Assembly: GCF_000183745.1 (NCBI RefSeq)
Contig: NC_014761.1
Coordinates: 372,001 to 436,000 of the forward strand
Length of the DNA: 64,000 nucleotides
Direction: 5' to 3'
Source of the DNA: Oceanithermus profundus DSM 14977
GTDB lineage: Bacteria > Deinococcota > Deinococci > Deinococcales > Marinithermaceae
Positions 7,922 to 16,758 of the stretch are shown piece after piece; the stretch's first letter is position 1, and every line of letters begins with the position of its first letter. The translations under genes were made by a program, and so were the position numbers. Under the pieces are notes generated by a model that worked only from the letters and a program-made list of their open reading frames with translations, did no database searches and was not told the origin of the DNA.

Positions 7922-10125
7922 CAGCCGCGGCGGACGACGCGCACGTCGGGGATCTCGCGCAGGGCCTGCTTGTAGCGCATGAGTTCTTCTTCGTCCTTGA
8001 CCTCGAGCCGGATGCGCATCCGCGCCACGTGGCCGCTCACCTGGGTGTCGGCCCCCAGCACGCTCTTGCCGAGGCCGGCGAAGACGTCCATCACGTCGCG
8101 CAGCAGGCCGGGGCGGTCGGAGGCTTCGAGGTGGATCTCGACGACGAAGTGGCCGGTCTTGCCGGTGTCCCAGCTGGCAGCGATGCAGCGCTCGGGCTCG
8201 GTGCGCAGCAGCCGCTGCATGTTGGGGCAGTCGGCGCGGTGGACGGTGACGCCGCGGCCGCGGGTGACGTAGCCCAGAATGACGTCGCCGCGCACCGGTT
8301 TGCAGCAGCTGGCCAGCTTGATGGGGGCTTGGAGGTGCCCTTCGAGCAGGATGCCGCTGGGGCGCGGCGGGGTCTTGGGCGCCGGTTTGGGCTTCTCGCG
8401 CAGCTCGCCCGGAACGAGGATGCGGGCGATCTGATGGGGCGTGACCCGGCTTTGTGCGAGCGCCAGGTAGACGTCTTCGGGGCTCTTCGGCACGTTCAGC
8501 TTCTCGGCGGCGCGCTCCAGCTCCGCTTCGCTCGGGAGGCGCAGCCCCCGGCGCTTGAAGTACTTCTCCAGGGTGCGCTGGCCCTTGGCGAGCAGTTCGT
8601 CGCGCTCGGCGGCGCGGAAGAAGTGGCGGATCTTCTGGCGGGCCGAGCGGGAGTGGGCGAAGTTGAGCCAATCCTTGCTGGGCCCGGGCGAGCTCTTGGA
8701 GGTGAGGATCTCGACGATGTCGCCGTTCCTCAGCTCATAGCTGAGCGGCACGATCTTGCCGCCCACCTTGGCCCCGATCATGCGGTGCCCCACCTCGGTG
8801 TGGATGTGGTAGGCGAAGTCCACCGGGGTGGACCCCTTGGGCAGGTCGATGACCCGCCCCTTGGGGGTGAAGACGAAGACGCGGCCCGAGAGCAGGTCGT
8901 GCTGTACGGCCTCGACGAAGTCGCGGCTGGTGGTGAAGTCGCGCTGCCACTCCTGGAGCAGCTCGATCCACTTCACCCGCCGCTTTAGCTGGTTGGGGTC
9001 GGTGAGCCCTTCCTTGTAGAGCCAGTGGGCGGCGACGCCGTACTCGGCGACGCGGTGCATCTCCCGGGTGCGGATCTGCACCTCGAGCGGCAGACCGCCC
9101 GGGGTGATGACGGTGGTGTGCAGCGACTGGTAGCCGTTGGGCTTGGGCTGGGCGATGTAGTCCTTGACGCGGCCGGGGATGGGCGGCCAGAGCGCGTGGA
9201 CCAATCCCAGGACGTGGTAGCAAACCTGTTTTTCGCGGGAGGCGGCCTCTTCGGGGCTGGCCACCGGTTTGGGGTCGAGGATGACGCGCAGGGCCAGCAG
9301 GTCGTAGATCTGCTCGAGCGTCTTCTCCTCGCGCTGCATCTTCTTCCAGATCGAGAAGAGGTGCTTGGTCCGGCCCGAGACCGAGAAGCCGTCGACCGAG
9401 AGGCCGAGCACGTAGTCGTTCTCGAGGGCGTGCTCGAGCGCGCCCTTGGCGTTGTCCACCACCTCGCGGTGCGCCTGGCTGTGGTGGGCCAGCCGCTCCA
9501 CCAGCGCGGCGTACTCTTCGGGGTGCAGGTAGCGGAAGGCCAGGTCCTCGAGCTCCAGCTTGATCTGCCCGATGCCCAGGCGGTGGGCCATGGGCGCGAA
9601 GATCTCGAGCGTCTCCTTGCTGATCCGCCGCTGCTTCTCGGGCGGCATGAACTCGAGGGTGCGCATGTTGTGGGTGCGGTCGGCGAGCTTGACGATGATG
9701 ATGCGCAGGTCGCGGGTCATGGCGATGAACATCTGCCGCAGGTTCTCGGCCTGCTGGTCCTCGACGCTCGTCGCCATCTTGGAGAGCTTGGAGACCTTGG
9801 TCTCGCCCTCGACGATGCGGGCCACGTCCTCACCGAAGCGCTGGCGGATCGTCTCGAAGCTCACCGACTCCACGTCCTCGACGGTGTCGTGCAGCAGCCC
9901 GGCGATGAGGGAGTCCGGATCCATCTGCAGCTCGGCGAGGATCTCGGTAACGGCCACGGGGTGGGTGATGTAGGGCTCCCCCGACCGGCGGAACTGGCCC
10001 TCGTGGGCCCGGTAGGCGAAGTCCAGGGCTTCGCGCACGCGCACGCGCGCCTCCTCGGGCAGGTAGTCGAGCTTGGGCTCGAGCTGCTGCCAGAGGACGG
10101 TGGGGGTGATCGTGACCGTTTCCAT
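7921..10125 (-). CDS. Bifunctional (p)ppGpp synthetase/hydrolase (Rel/SpoT family)
   Basis: A 734-aa stringent-response enzyme. The HD hydrolase domain is intact (ITHPVAV near 54, LLHDTVEDVE near 78), so alarmone hydrolysis should be possible. The synthetase domain includes PKPNGYQSLHTTVI and the EVQIRTREMH block. A TGS domain (FVFTPKGRVIDLPKGSTPVD) and a C-terminal ACT domain follow. An earlier in-frame ATG exists at 10155, but a TAGACT -10 box at that position favours the ATG at 10125, which begins METVTITP. It is followed with one-base overlap by the DUF92 gene. Confidence 0.93.
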   Translation of the reverse strand: METVTITPTVLWQQLEPKLDYLPEEARVRVREALDFAYRAHEGQFRRSGEPYITHPVAVTEILAELQMDPDSLIAGLLHDTVEDVESVSFETIRQRFGEDVARIVEGETKVSKLSKMATSVEDQQAENLRQMFIAMTRDLRIIIVKLADRTHNMRTLEFMPPEKQRRISKETLEIFAPMAHRLGIGQIKLELEDLAFRYLHPEEYAALVERLAHHSQAHREVVDNAKGALEHALENDYVLGLSVDGFSVSGRTKHLFSIWKKMQREEKTLEQIYDLLALRVILDPKPVASPEEAASREKQVCYHVLGLVHALWPPIPGRVKDYIAQPKPNGYQSLHTTVITPGGLPLEVQIRTREMHRVAEYGVAAHWLYKEGLTDPNQLKRRVKWIELLQEWQRDFTTSRDFVEAVQHDLLSGRVFVFTPKGRVIDLPKGSTPVDFAYHIHTEVGHRMIGAKVGGKIVPLSYELRNGDIVEILTSKSSPGPSKDWLNFAHSRSARQKIRHFFRAAERDELLAKGQRTLEKYFKRRGLRLPSEAELERAAEKLNVPKSPEDVYLALAQSRVTPHQIARILVPGELREKPKPAPKTPPRPSGILLEGHLQAPIKLASCCKPVRGDVILGYVTRGRGVTVHRADCPNMQRLLRTEPERCIAASWDTGKTGHFVVEIHLEASDRPGLLRDVMDVFAGLGKSVLGADTQVSGHVARMRIRLEVKDEEELMRYKQALREIPDVRVVRRG

Positions 10126-10185
10126 CGTGCGCCTGCGTATTCTCCAGTCTAGCACGCGTATGCAGAAACCCTGAATAAAGCAAGA

Positions 10186-10203
10186 CCCCGCCCGGAGGCG
10201 GGG
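10186..10203 (-). terminator. Intrinsic terminator downstream of tRNA-Leu
   Basis: CCCCGCC (10186-10192) and GGCGGGG (10197-10203) form a 7-bp G/C stem with a 4-nt loop. Read on the minus strand it is followed by TCTTGCTTTATT. It lies about 30 nt past the tRNA 3' end and upstream of the rel promoter. Confidence 0.75.
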
Positions 10204-10230
10204 CGCGGCCCTGCCGAAGCAGGGGAGGGT

Positions 10231-10318
10231 TGGTGCCGGGAAGGGGACTTGAACCCCTACGGCCTAAGCGGCCACTAGCCCCTCAAGCTAGCGCGTCTAC
10301 CAATTCCGCCATCCCGGC
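10231..10318 (-). tRNA. tRNA-Leu, anticodon GAG
   Basis: On the minus strand the sequence folds as a class II tRNA. It has a 7-bp acceptor stem (GCCGGGA paired with TCCCGGC), a D-arm with GGTAGACGCG, an anticodon stem CTAGC/GCTAG around the loop TTGAGGG, a long variable arm, and a T-arm with GGTTCAAGTCC. The anticodon is GAG, reading CUC and CUU leucine codons. CCA is encoded at 10231-10233. A terminator follows at 10186-10203. Confidence 0.96.
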
Positions 10319-10361
10319 GCGTAGCGCGCAAGATTCATGGTATCGAGCCGCCGGCGGGGTG

Positions 10362-11333
10362 TCAAGCGCACCCCAGCACCTCACGCAGCTGCTCGGGGCT
10401 GAGGTTTCCTCCGCTCAGCACGACGCCCACGCGCCGGCCGCGCAGCCCGTCCGCGTGCTTCCGTGCGGCCGCCAGCGCGGCCGCACCCGCGCCCTCGGCC
10501 AGGTTGCGGGTGTGTTCGAGGTAGAGCCGCACCGCCGCCTGGATCTCGGCGTCGCTGACGAGCACGAAGTCGTCGAGCAGCGCCCGCAGGATGCGCTGGG
10601 GAAGCTCGAAGGGGGTTCCGGTGGCCAGCCCCTCGGCGAAGGTGCGTGCGGGCGCTTCCACCGGCCGCCCCTGCTTCCAGCTCAGGTAGGCCGCGGGCGC
10701 GCCTTCCGCCTGAACGCCGACGACGCGCATTCCCGGCCGCAGCGCCTTGGCCACGATCGTCGCCCCCGCCGCCCCGCTGCCGCCCCCGACGGGCACGAAG
10801 AGGACGTCCAGCTCGGGCTGCGCCTCCAGCATCTCGAAGGTGAGGGTGCCGACCCCCGCGATCAGGTCGGGTTCGTTGCCGCTGTGGATGTAGCGGTAGC
10901 CGCGCCGCGCCGCCTCCTCTTCCACCCAGAGCCGGGCGTCGTCGTAGTTTTTGCCGTGAAAGACCACCTCGGCCCCCAGGTCGCGCATCGCCTGCACCTT
11001 GGTGGGGTTGGCCCCCTCGGGCACCGCTACGATGGCCCGCACCCCGAAGAGGCGGGCGGCGAAGGCCACCGACTGGCCGTGGTTGCCGGTGCTGGCGGCG
11101 ATCACCCCCGCCGCCTGCTGCTTGGAGGGCATGCGGGCGATCAGGTTGACCCCGCCGCGCACCTTGAACGCGCCCACGGGCTGGTGGTTCTCGTGCTTGA
11201 CCCAGACCTCGAGCCCCAGCTCCCGGTCCAGCGAAGGGTAGCGGTGGGTGGGCGTCGGCCGCAGGTAGGGGGCGATCCGCCGCCGGGCGGCCAGCACGTC
11301 GGCGAGGGTCACGGGCAGGTCGTCACGGGTCAC
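10362..11333 (-). CDS. Threonine/serine dehydratase-like PLP enzyme (fold type II)
   Basis: A 323-aa protein with the PLP lysine at about K57 in GAFKVRGG, the substrate Asn loop STGNHGQS near 81-88, and the glycine-rich phosphate loop PVGGGSGAAG at 181-190. There is no C-terminal regulatory ACT domain, so it resembles catabolic threonine dehydratase or serine racemase rather than biosynthetic IlvA. GTG at 11333 is chosen because GAGGTG sits just upstream. It begins 12 bp after the stop of the DUF4874 gene and is probably co-transcribed with it. Threonine deaminase is the best guess; a hydroxyaspartate-type ammonia-lyase is possible. Confidence 0.85.
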   Translation of the reverse strand: MTRDDLPVTLADVLAARRRIAPYLRPTPTHRYPSLDRELGLEVWVKHENHQPVGAFKVRGGVNLIARMPSKQQAAGVIAASTGNHGQSVAFAARLFGVRAIVAVPEGANPTKVQAMRDLGAEVVFHGKNYDDARLWVEEEAARRGYRYIHSGNEPDLIAGVGTLTFEMLEAQPELDVLFVPVGGGSGAAGATIVAKALRPGMRVVGVQAEGAPAAYLSWKQGRPVEAPARTFAEGLATGTPFELPQRILRALLDDFVLVSDAEIQAAVRLYLEHTRNLAEGAGAAALAAARKHADGLRGRRVGVVLSGGNLSPEQLREVLGCA

Positions 11334-11344
11334 GAAGCACCTCG

Positions 11345-12733
11345 CTAGCGCACTTCCAGCCTTCCCAGCCAGTTGACGCCGTCGTAGTCGAGGTCGTTGG
11401 CGAAGCGAATCGCGTATTCGGCGCGGTCCGGCAGCGCCGGGTCGCGCACGGCCACGCCCAGGCGCCAGGCGCCCGCAGGCGGGGCCGTGAGGCCCTCGGC
11501 GGCGAAGGTCAGGCGCTCTCCTGGGGCCACCCGGCGCAGGTCGAAGCCGAGCGGCCGCTCCACGGTCCGGTCGCCCTGCCGCAACACGAGCGCCACGTCG
11601 TAGCGCCGCTTGAGGCGCGAAAAGCCGTCGTTGCGCACGCTCATCCGGAACTTCCAGCCTTCCCCCGCCGCCGGCGCGGTCCAGGCCGCCTCCTCGACGA
11701 CCAGCCGGTAGCCCATGCGCGCGGCGACTTCGTCGTAGATCCTGTCCTGCCGCCAGCGATCGAGCATGCCGGGGTGGTAGTCGGCGTTGAGGTAGTCCAG
11801 GTGGGCCCGCTCCAGCTCGGCCAGCGCCCGCGCGCCCCGGGCGCGGGCGGGGTCGTCGCGGTCTTCGGCCTCGCAGGTCTCGCCGCCGAAGACCAGGAAG
11901 GCGTTCTCGGCGTAGGTGAAGCCGCGCCACTCTGCGATGCGCTCGGGCGGATGGTTCGGGTAGGTGCCCACGTCGTTCGCGCTCGAGAGGAAGCAGTCGT
12001 TCAGGTGGGCGATGCGGGCGCGCTTCCGCCGGGCCGCCGGAAGTTCGTCGGCAAACCCGGAAACCGGGTCGGGCGGGGGCGGCGCGTCGCCGTCGCCGCT
12101 GAAGTCCACGTCGCCCAGGTAGCGCGCCTTGTCCGCCGGGTAGCGCACCGCCACCGGCACGTCGGTGCCGGCCAGCGCGTCCAGCAGCCGTTCCAGCACG
12201 TAGGCCTTCTCGGCCGCGCCCTCGTGGCAGACCTCGGTCGCTTCCCAGCAGTGCCACTCGCCCCAGCGGCCCAGGAAGCCCGCCTGCATCACCGCGATCA
12301 CGTCGGCGTTGCGCCGCACGATCGGGAGAAGCTGCTCGAGGTGGCGTTGGATCCGGCCCCAGTCGGCGTCGCCGTTTTCGCTGTAGCGGAAGCGCAGGAT
12401 CAGCTTGAAGCCGCTGGTGCGCACCAGGTCGAAACCGTGCTGCAGGGTGGCGAGTTCGCCTTCCGTCAGGTCGCGGTCCGCCGGCAGCCAGGTTTCGTAG
12501 GGGTAGGCCAGGGTGTGGCCGCGGGCCCGCACCGAGGCGTAGACCTCGGCGTCGGGGTGGAAGAGGTCGACGTCGGTGGTGAAGAAGCCGCGGCCGGGGT
12601 TCAGGACGTTCTGCCCGGGCGGCAGCGGCGCGGGCGCGACCGCCGTCCAGCCCCCGCCGTCCGGCGCCTGTCCGGAGGTGCAGCCGGTCCAGAGGGCGGC
12701 GGCCAGCGCGAGGGTCGCGGCGGTCTTGCGCAT
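11345..12733 (-). CDS. DUF4874/DUF4832 secreted lipoprotein
   Basis: The 462-aa product has a lipoprotein signal peptide (lipobox ending at Cys18 in LWTGCTS), so it should be anchored outside the cytoplasmic membrane. NPGRGFF near residue 45 and the RFRYSENGDADWGRI and GFLGRWGEWH segments are characteristic of DUF4874. The C-terminal third, with NDGFSRLKRRYDVAL, is the beta-sandwich DUF4832. Family members look like GH-type TIM barrels with unknown substrates. A TAGAAT box at 12742-12747, 8 nt before the ATG, marks its own leaderless promoter downstream of the DUF2207 genes. Confidence 0.85.
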   Translation of the reverse strand: MRKTAATLALAAALWTGCTSGQAPDGGGWTAVAPAPLPPGQNVLNPGRGFFTTDVDLFHPDAEVYASVRARGHTLAYPYETWLPADRDLTEGELATLQHGFDLVRTSGFKLILRFRYSENGDADWGRIQRHLEQLLPIVRRNADVIAVMQAGFLGRWGEWHCWEATEVCHEGAAEKAYVLERLLDALAGTDVPVAVRYPADKARYLGDVDFSGDGDAPPPPDPVSGFADELPAARRKRARIAHLNDCFLSSANDVGTYPNHPPERIAEWRGFTYAENAFLVFGGETCEAEDRDDPARARGARALAELERAHLDYLNADYHPGMLDRWRQDRIYDEVAARMGYRLVVEEAAWTAPAAGEGWKFRMSVRNDGFSRLKRRYDVALVLRQGDRTVERPLGFDLRRVAPGERLTFAAEGLTAPPAGAWRLGVAVRDPALPDRAEYAIRFANDLDYDGVNWLGRLEVR

Positions 12734-12744
12734 GTTCCCCGATT

Positions 12745-13983
12745 CTACCGGCCGCCGGGGAGCTCGGGGGTGTAGGCGCCGGCCTGTTGGTAGGCGTTGT
12801 GCAGCGCGCGGGAGACCCCCAGGCTGTAGGTGTAGAGGCCCACCATGCGCGGGTAGCTCTCCGCTGTGGTGTCCCACAGCATCGCCGCCTGGACCTCCTC
12901 GGGGTGGACGCTCAGGTAGCGCTCGAGCCGGCGGGCGAAGGCGCTCTCCACGCCCAGGGCGACGGCGTAGGGGTAGAGGGCGCGCAGCGTCTCCGGGGTG
13001 TCCTCGGGCGCCTCGATGCGGCGCAGCTCGGCGGCGTCGGTGGTGCCCAGGTAGCGCGCCAGCCCCTCCAGGTGCCGCCAGGCCTCGGCGCCTTCGCGGG
13101 TGAGGGCGGGCAGCGAGCGGGCGCCCCACGCCGCGACCAGCAGCAGCGCCGTGGCGAGCGCGCCGGCGGGAGCGCCGGCGGCGAGGCCCAGCCCCAGGCC
13201 CCCCAGCAGGGCCGCGAGCAGCACGAGGAGCAGGCCGGCCCCGGCGCGCGCCAGTTCGCGGGGCCGGGCGAGGCCGGGCACCCGCCGGTGGCGTTCCCAG
13301 CCCAGGGCGGCGGCCTGCAGCGCCTGAGCGCCGAAGAAGACGTAGCCGAGGGTGAAGAAGCCGGCCAGCAGCGCCGCGTCGGCGTGGCCGTAGGCGAGCC
13401 GCGCGGCCAGGGCGAGGGCGAGCGACGCCAGGACGGTGACGGCGCCGACCGCCGCCCCGTTCGGGCGCAGGTAGGGGGCCGCGGCCTTGGCCAGGTTGCG
13501 CCCCAGCTCGCTGCGGGCCAGGAGCAGGGTTTCCCCGTTTTCGCGGCCGAGTTCGATCTGCGGACGCCGCCGGGGCACCAGGGCCTCCAGCAGGGCGCGC
13601 AGCTCGAGCGGCGGACTCGTCTCCGGCGGACCTGGCGCCCGGTCGATGCGCGGCTTGGGGCCGCCCACCACGTTCACGAAACCCCGCGCCGCCAGCTCGG
13701 CCACCGCCGCGGCGAAGACGCGCGCGGTCACGCTGCGGTCGCCCAGGTAAGCGGCCAGCGCCGCGCTCACGCCTTCGGGCGGCCGGAAGCGGGGGATCAC
13801 CGGCGCGGCCGGGTCGCGCGGGTCTTTGCGAACGGCGAACAGCCCGGCGGCGAGCAGGAGCAGCGCCGCGGCCAGGAGGCCCGTGACCGGGCCGGCGGCC
13901 GGAGCGCCCTGCGCGAAGGCGGGGACGATCAAGGCCGGCGTCAGCGCGGCGCCGACGCCCGGGAGGGAAGGAATGCGCACCAT
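12745..13983 (-). CDS. Truncated DUF2207-like membrane protein (paralogue 2)
   Basis: A 412-aa paralogue of the neighbouring DUF2207 protein. It lacks that protein's ~230-residue extracytoplasmic N-terminal domain and starts with a signal-like hydrophobic segment, then goes straight to the membrane helix and the cytoplasmic VIPRFRPPEGVSAALAAYL region. Four or five further hydrophobic segments and the RYLGTTDAAELRRIEAPEDT region follow. The C-terminus lacks the Gly-rich tail of its neighbour. The ATG at 13983 lies 12 bp after the neighbour's stop without a good ribosome site, suggesting translational coupling. It shares a 170-bp identical DNA tract with the neighbour (12897-13066). Function unknown. 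Confidence 0.75.
   Translation of the reverse strand: MVRIPSLPGVGAALTPALIVPAFAQGAPAAGPVTGLLAAALLLLAAGLFAVRKDPRDPAAPVIPRFRPPEGVSAALAAYLGDRSVTARVFAAAVAELAARGFVNVVGGPKPRIDRAPGPPETSPPLELRALLEALVPRRRPQIELGRENGETLLLARSELGRNLAKAAAPYLRPNGAAVGAVTVLASLALALAARLAYGHADAALLAGFFTLGYVFFGAQALQAAALGWERHRRVPGLARPRELARAGAGLLLVLLAALLGGLGLGLAAGAPAGALATALLLVAAWGARSLPALTREGAEAWRHLEGLARYLGTTDAAELRRIEAPEDTPETLRALYPYAVALGVESAFARRLERYLSVHPEEVQAAMLWDTTAESYPRMVGLYTYSLGVSRALHNAYQQAGAYTPELPGGR
12897..13066. repeat. 170-bp tract identical to 14196-14365
   Basis: Base-by-base comparison shows the same 170 bp at 12897-13066 and 14196-14365 in the same orientation, offset by 1299 bp. Sequence on either side diverges quickly. 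It lies inside the conserved RYLGTTDAAELRR coding region of both DUF2207 paralogues. Confidence 0.93.
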
Positions 13984-13995
13984 CTTGTAATCGTT

Positions 13996-15876
13996 TTACC
14001 ACCCGCCGCCGCCCCCGCCGCCTCCGCCGCCGCCCGAGAAGCCACCGGAGAAGCTGCCGGAGCCCGAGCCGGAGGCGGAACCGACCCGCGCGTAGGCCGT
14101 TTGCAGCGCCCGCGACACGCCGGTGCTGAACCCGGCGAAGCCAGCGCGGGGCGCCCCGTCCTCGCTGGGGCTCCAGAGCAGCGTCCGCGGGGCCGCCTCG
14201 GGGTGGACGCTCAGGTAGCGCTCGAGCCGGCGGGCGAAGGCGCTCTCCACGCCCAGGGCGACGGCGTAGGGGTAGAGGGCGCGCAGCGTCTCCGGGGTGT
14301 CCTCGGGCGCCTCGATGCGGCGCAGCTCGGCGGCGTCGGTGGTGCCCAGGTAGCGCGCCAGCCCCAGCAGCTGCCGCCAGACCGCGGCCCCCTCGGGCGT
14401 GAGCGCGGGCATCAGGTAGAGGCCGAACGCCCCCACGAGCACCAGCCCCGCCGCCAGCAGCCCTGCGGCCATACCGGCGAAGAGGCCCAGGAAGAGGCCG
14501 CCCAGGAGCGGCACCCCGAAGACGAAGAGCAGGCTCCCGCCGGCCCGCAGCAGCTCGGCCAGGGGGCTCACCCCCGGCACGAGCCGGTAGCGCTCCCAGG
14601 CCAGCGCCGCGGCGTGCAGCGCCGCGGCGGCGAAGAGCAGGTAGAACAGCACGGCCGCCCCCGCGAAGACGGCGACGCCGAACTCGCCGGCGAGGTGGCC
14701 CGCCAGCGCCGCGAGGACCAGCGTGACCGCCCCCGCGCCCGCCAGCGCCGCGGCGTGGTTGGGGCGCAGGTAGGGCGCGGCACGCCGCGCCAGGTTGCGG
14801 CCCAGTCCGGAGCGGGCCTCTTGCAGCGTCTCCGCGTGCGCGCGGTCGAGCGCGAGCTGCGGCCGCCGCGCGGGCACCAGCGCCTCCAGCAGGGCGCGCA
14901 GCTCGCGCGGTAGGCGTTCGTCGGTCGGCTTGGCGGTGCGGACGAGGCGGGGTTCGGAACCCCCGGAAACCTCGAGGAAGCCCCGCGCCGCCAGCTCGGC
15001 CACCGCCGCGGCGAAGGCCCGGGGCGTGAGGCTGCGGTCTTGCAGGTAGGCGGCCAGCGCCGCGCTCACGCCTTCGGGCGGCCGGAACCGGGGAATCACC
15101 GGGGCGCCGCCGGGGTCGCGGCCCACGCGCCGCCAGGCCCAGACCTCGAAGAGGACGAGGGCGGCCAGGACGAGGCCGAGCCCCGCCACCAGGGGGTCGA
15201 GCGGGGCCTCGTCGACGGGCAGGGCCGCCAGCGGCCAGGCGGCGTAGAGGGTAAGCCCCGACCCCGGCGGCAGCGGGGCGTCGAGGCGGAAGACGAGCGC
15301 CTCCGCCTCGGGGCGCAGGGGGGACGAGGCGCGCGAACCCAGGGGCCCGTAGAAGGCCCGCGCCTCCACGGCGTAGGGGTCGAGGCCCGGAGGCAGGACG
15401 AGGCGCACGCCCGTGCGCTCGATCGGGAAGCTCCATTCGTTGCCGGTCACGTTCCACTCGAGCGCGCCCCGGCCGGCACGGGCGACGGCGGCGTGTTTGG
15501 CGCGGTAGCGCAGGGTGTAGCGGTGCACCCCCAGCGGGGCGAGGGCGTCCGGGGATCCCAGGTAGACGCGCAGGCCCTGGGCCGAGGTCTGGACCCGCCA
15601 GGGGATCGGCGCGCCGTCGAGCCGGGCGCCTTCGATCGTGTAGCGCACGGCGGTCGCGGACGCCGCCCCCCAGGCCGCCACGGGCCGCTTCAGCAGGTCG
15701 CGGTAGATGCCCCGGCGGATGCGGTCGTGCTCGATGCGCACGGTCAGGTCCTCGGTCACCGCGAGATGGCCGCCGGGCAAGAGCTCCAGCTCGGCCCGGA
15801 AGTCGAGGATCGCCTCGCGGGCGCCCGCGAGGCCGAACAGGGTGACCAGCAGCAGGGGCAGGAGCCGGGCTACCAC
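13996..15876 (-). CDS. DUF2207 domain membrane protein (paralogue 1)
   Basis: A 626-aa protein with an N-terminal signal peptide and an extracytoplasmic beta-rich DUF2207 domain (about 20-230, including LEWNVTGNEWSFPIE). A membrane helix near 245, a cytoplasmic region, and a second group of helices at about 400-500 follow. It ends in a Ser/Gly-rich tail finishing in a polyglycine-Trp. Such GGGGW tails are typical of DUF2207 proteins. The GTG at 15876 overlaps the lemA stop by 7 bp. LemA and DUF2207 proteins are often paired; the joint function is unknown but envelope-related. Confidence 0.88.
   Translation of the reverse strand: MVARLLPLLLVTLFGLAGAREAILDFRAELELLPGGHLAVTEDLTVRIEHDRIRRGIYRDLLKRPVAAWGAASATAVRYTIEGARLDGAPIPWRVQTSAQGLRVYLGSPDALAPLGVHRYTLRYRAKHAAVARAGRGALEWNVTGNEWSFPIERTGVRLVLPPGLDPYAVEARAFYGPLGSRASSPLRPEAEALVFRLDAPLPPGSGLTLYAAWPLAALPVDEAPLDPLVAGLGLVLAALVLFEVWAWRRVGRDPGGAPVIPRFRPPEGVSAALAAYLQDRSLTPRAFAAAVAELAARGFLEVSGGSEPRLVRTAKPTDERLPRELRALLEALVPARRPQLALDRAHAETLQEARSGLGRNLARRAAPYLRPNHAAALAGAGAVTLVLAALAGHLAGEFGVAVFAGAAVLFYLLFAAAALHAAALAWERYRLVPGVSPLAELLRAGGSLLFVFGVPLLGGLFLGLFAGMAAGLLAAGLVLVGAFGLYLMPALTPEGAAVWRQLLGLARYLGTTDAAELRRIEAPEDTPETLRALYPYAVALGVESAFARRLERYLSVHPEAAPRTLLWSPSEDGAPRAGFAGFSTGVSRALQTAYARVGSASGSGSGSFSGGFSGGGGGGGGGGGW
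14196..14365. repeat. Second copy of the 170-bp identical tract
   Basis: Partner of the tract at 12897-13066. It encodes the same stretch of the longer DUF2207 paralogue. A second shorter identical block of about 38 bp is shared near 13770-13810 and 15050-15090. Confidence 0.93.
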
Positions 15877-16409
15877 TTCACCTCCGGCGCCCGGGCTTCG
15901 GTGGCCAGCGGCAGTTCGAAGTAGCGCGCCGGGGTGAAGCCGAAGCGGCGGGCGACGAGGAGGGTGGGAAACGACTCGAGCAGGGTGTTGTAGATCCGCA
16001 CGGCCCCGTTGTAGTAGCGCCGCGCCAGCTGCAGTGCCTCCTCCACCTCGACGAGCTGCCGCTGCAGGCTGAGGAAGTTCGCGCTCGCCTTCAGCTCGGG
16101 GTAGGCCTCGGCCACCGCGAGCAGCCGTTCGAGCTCGTGGCTCAGCTCGGCCTCCTCCTCCAGGTCGGGCACGTTGCGGCTGCGCAGCCGCGCCACGCGC
16201 TCGAGCAGCCCCCGCTCGTGCCGGGCGTAGGCCCCCACGGCGTCGACGAGCATCGGCACCAGGTCGTGCCGGCGCTTGAGCTGCACGTCGATGCCCGACC
16301 AGCCCTCCTTGACCGCGTTGCGCGCCGCCACCAGGCGGTTGTAGGTCCAGGCGAGCCAGAGGAGCAGCAGGAGAACGACGAACCAAAGCGCGTAGGCCGT
16401 AGGGGTCAC
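15870..16409 (-). CDS. lemA: LemA family protein
   Basis: A 179-aa protein with a single N-terminal membrane helix (about 6-23) followed by the LemA helical bundle: YNRLVAARNAVKEGWSGIDVQ at 24-44, LKASANFLSLQRQL near 110-123, and the terminal ARRYYNGAVRIYNTLLESFP region. The start is GTG at 16409, with a TAGAAT box at 16416-16421, 6 nt upstream, indicating a leaderless transcript. It is the first gene of a unit with the two DUF2207 genes. LemA proteins are membrane scaffolds of unclear role. Confidence 0.93.
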   Translation of the reverse strand: MTPTAYALWFVVLLLLLWLAWTYNRLVAARNAVKEGWSGIDVQLKRRHDLVPMLVDAVGAYARHERGLLERVARLRSRNVPDLEEEAELSHELERLLAVAEAYPELKASANFLSLQRQLVEVEEALQLARRYYNGAVRIYNTLLESFPTLLVARRFGFTPARYFELPLATEARAPEVKW

Positions 16410-16499
16410 GAAGCCATTCTACCGTCGCCGCCGGGGCCGACCGGGCGGTTTCGTGGTAGCGTAAGGCTAGCCCCGCAAGGGGTGACAACTCGGCCTCGA

Positions 16500-16630
16500 G
16501 GTCCCTGGTGCCTGGCGCGCGTAGCCCAGGCTTAAAGTGGGGAAGTCCGGTGAGAGTCCGGCGCTGTCCCGCAACGGTCATGGCTCCCCCAGAGGAGCAC
16601 GAGCCCGAACACCTGCCAGGGAAGCCCCGC
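16500..16630 (+). ncRNA. Cobalamin riboswitch aptamer
   Basis: The leader of the B12 operon carries the conserved cobalamin-riboswitch blocks in order: GGTGCCTGG, GAAGTCCGGTGAGAGTCCGG, GCTGTCCCGCAACGGT, and the B12-box region GAGCCCGAACACCTGCC ending near 16618. A promoter-like TAGCGT lies at 16457-16462. Binding of a cobalamin is expected to lower expression of the downstream uptake and synthesis genes through the terminator at 16693-16719. Class details beyond the general B12 fold were not resolved. Confidence 0.95.
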
Positions 16631-16692
16631 ACCCCACGGGGCACCTCTCGCGGAAGGGGGCGGTTAGGGGGCGTCATGCACATGACCCTGAA

Positions 16693-16719
16693 CCCTGCCG
16701 CGCGCAGGGTGTTTTCTTT
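16693..16719 (+). terminator. Riboswitch-associated intrinsic terminator
   Basis: CCCTGC (16693-16698) and GCAGGG (16704-16709) pair around a 5-nt loop and are followed by TGTTTTCTTT. It sits about 75 nt after the aptamer and 44 nt before the btuF start, as expected for transcriptional attenuation. Confidence 0.85.
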
Positions 16720-16722
16720 CCC

Positions 16723-16758
16723 CCACCTCCCGAGCAAGGGGCCGAGGTACGGAGGTGG
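16723..16758 (+). promoter_or_regulatory. Possible Shine-Dalgarno-sequestering hairpin before btuF
   Basis: CCACCTCC at 16723-16730 is the exact complement of GGAGGTGG at 16751-16758. The latter is the ribosome site 4 nt before the btuF ATG (16763). An 8-bp helix with a 20-nt loop would hide the ribosome site. It lies after the terminator, so it could act on read-through transcripts. Confidence 0.5.

Noticed and set aside
10126-10155. Ten-residue N-terminal extension of the Rel protein from ATG 10155
   Set aside because: It would lie across the TAGACT -10 box, and the family start aligns with METVTITP.
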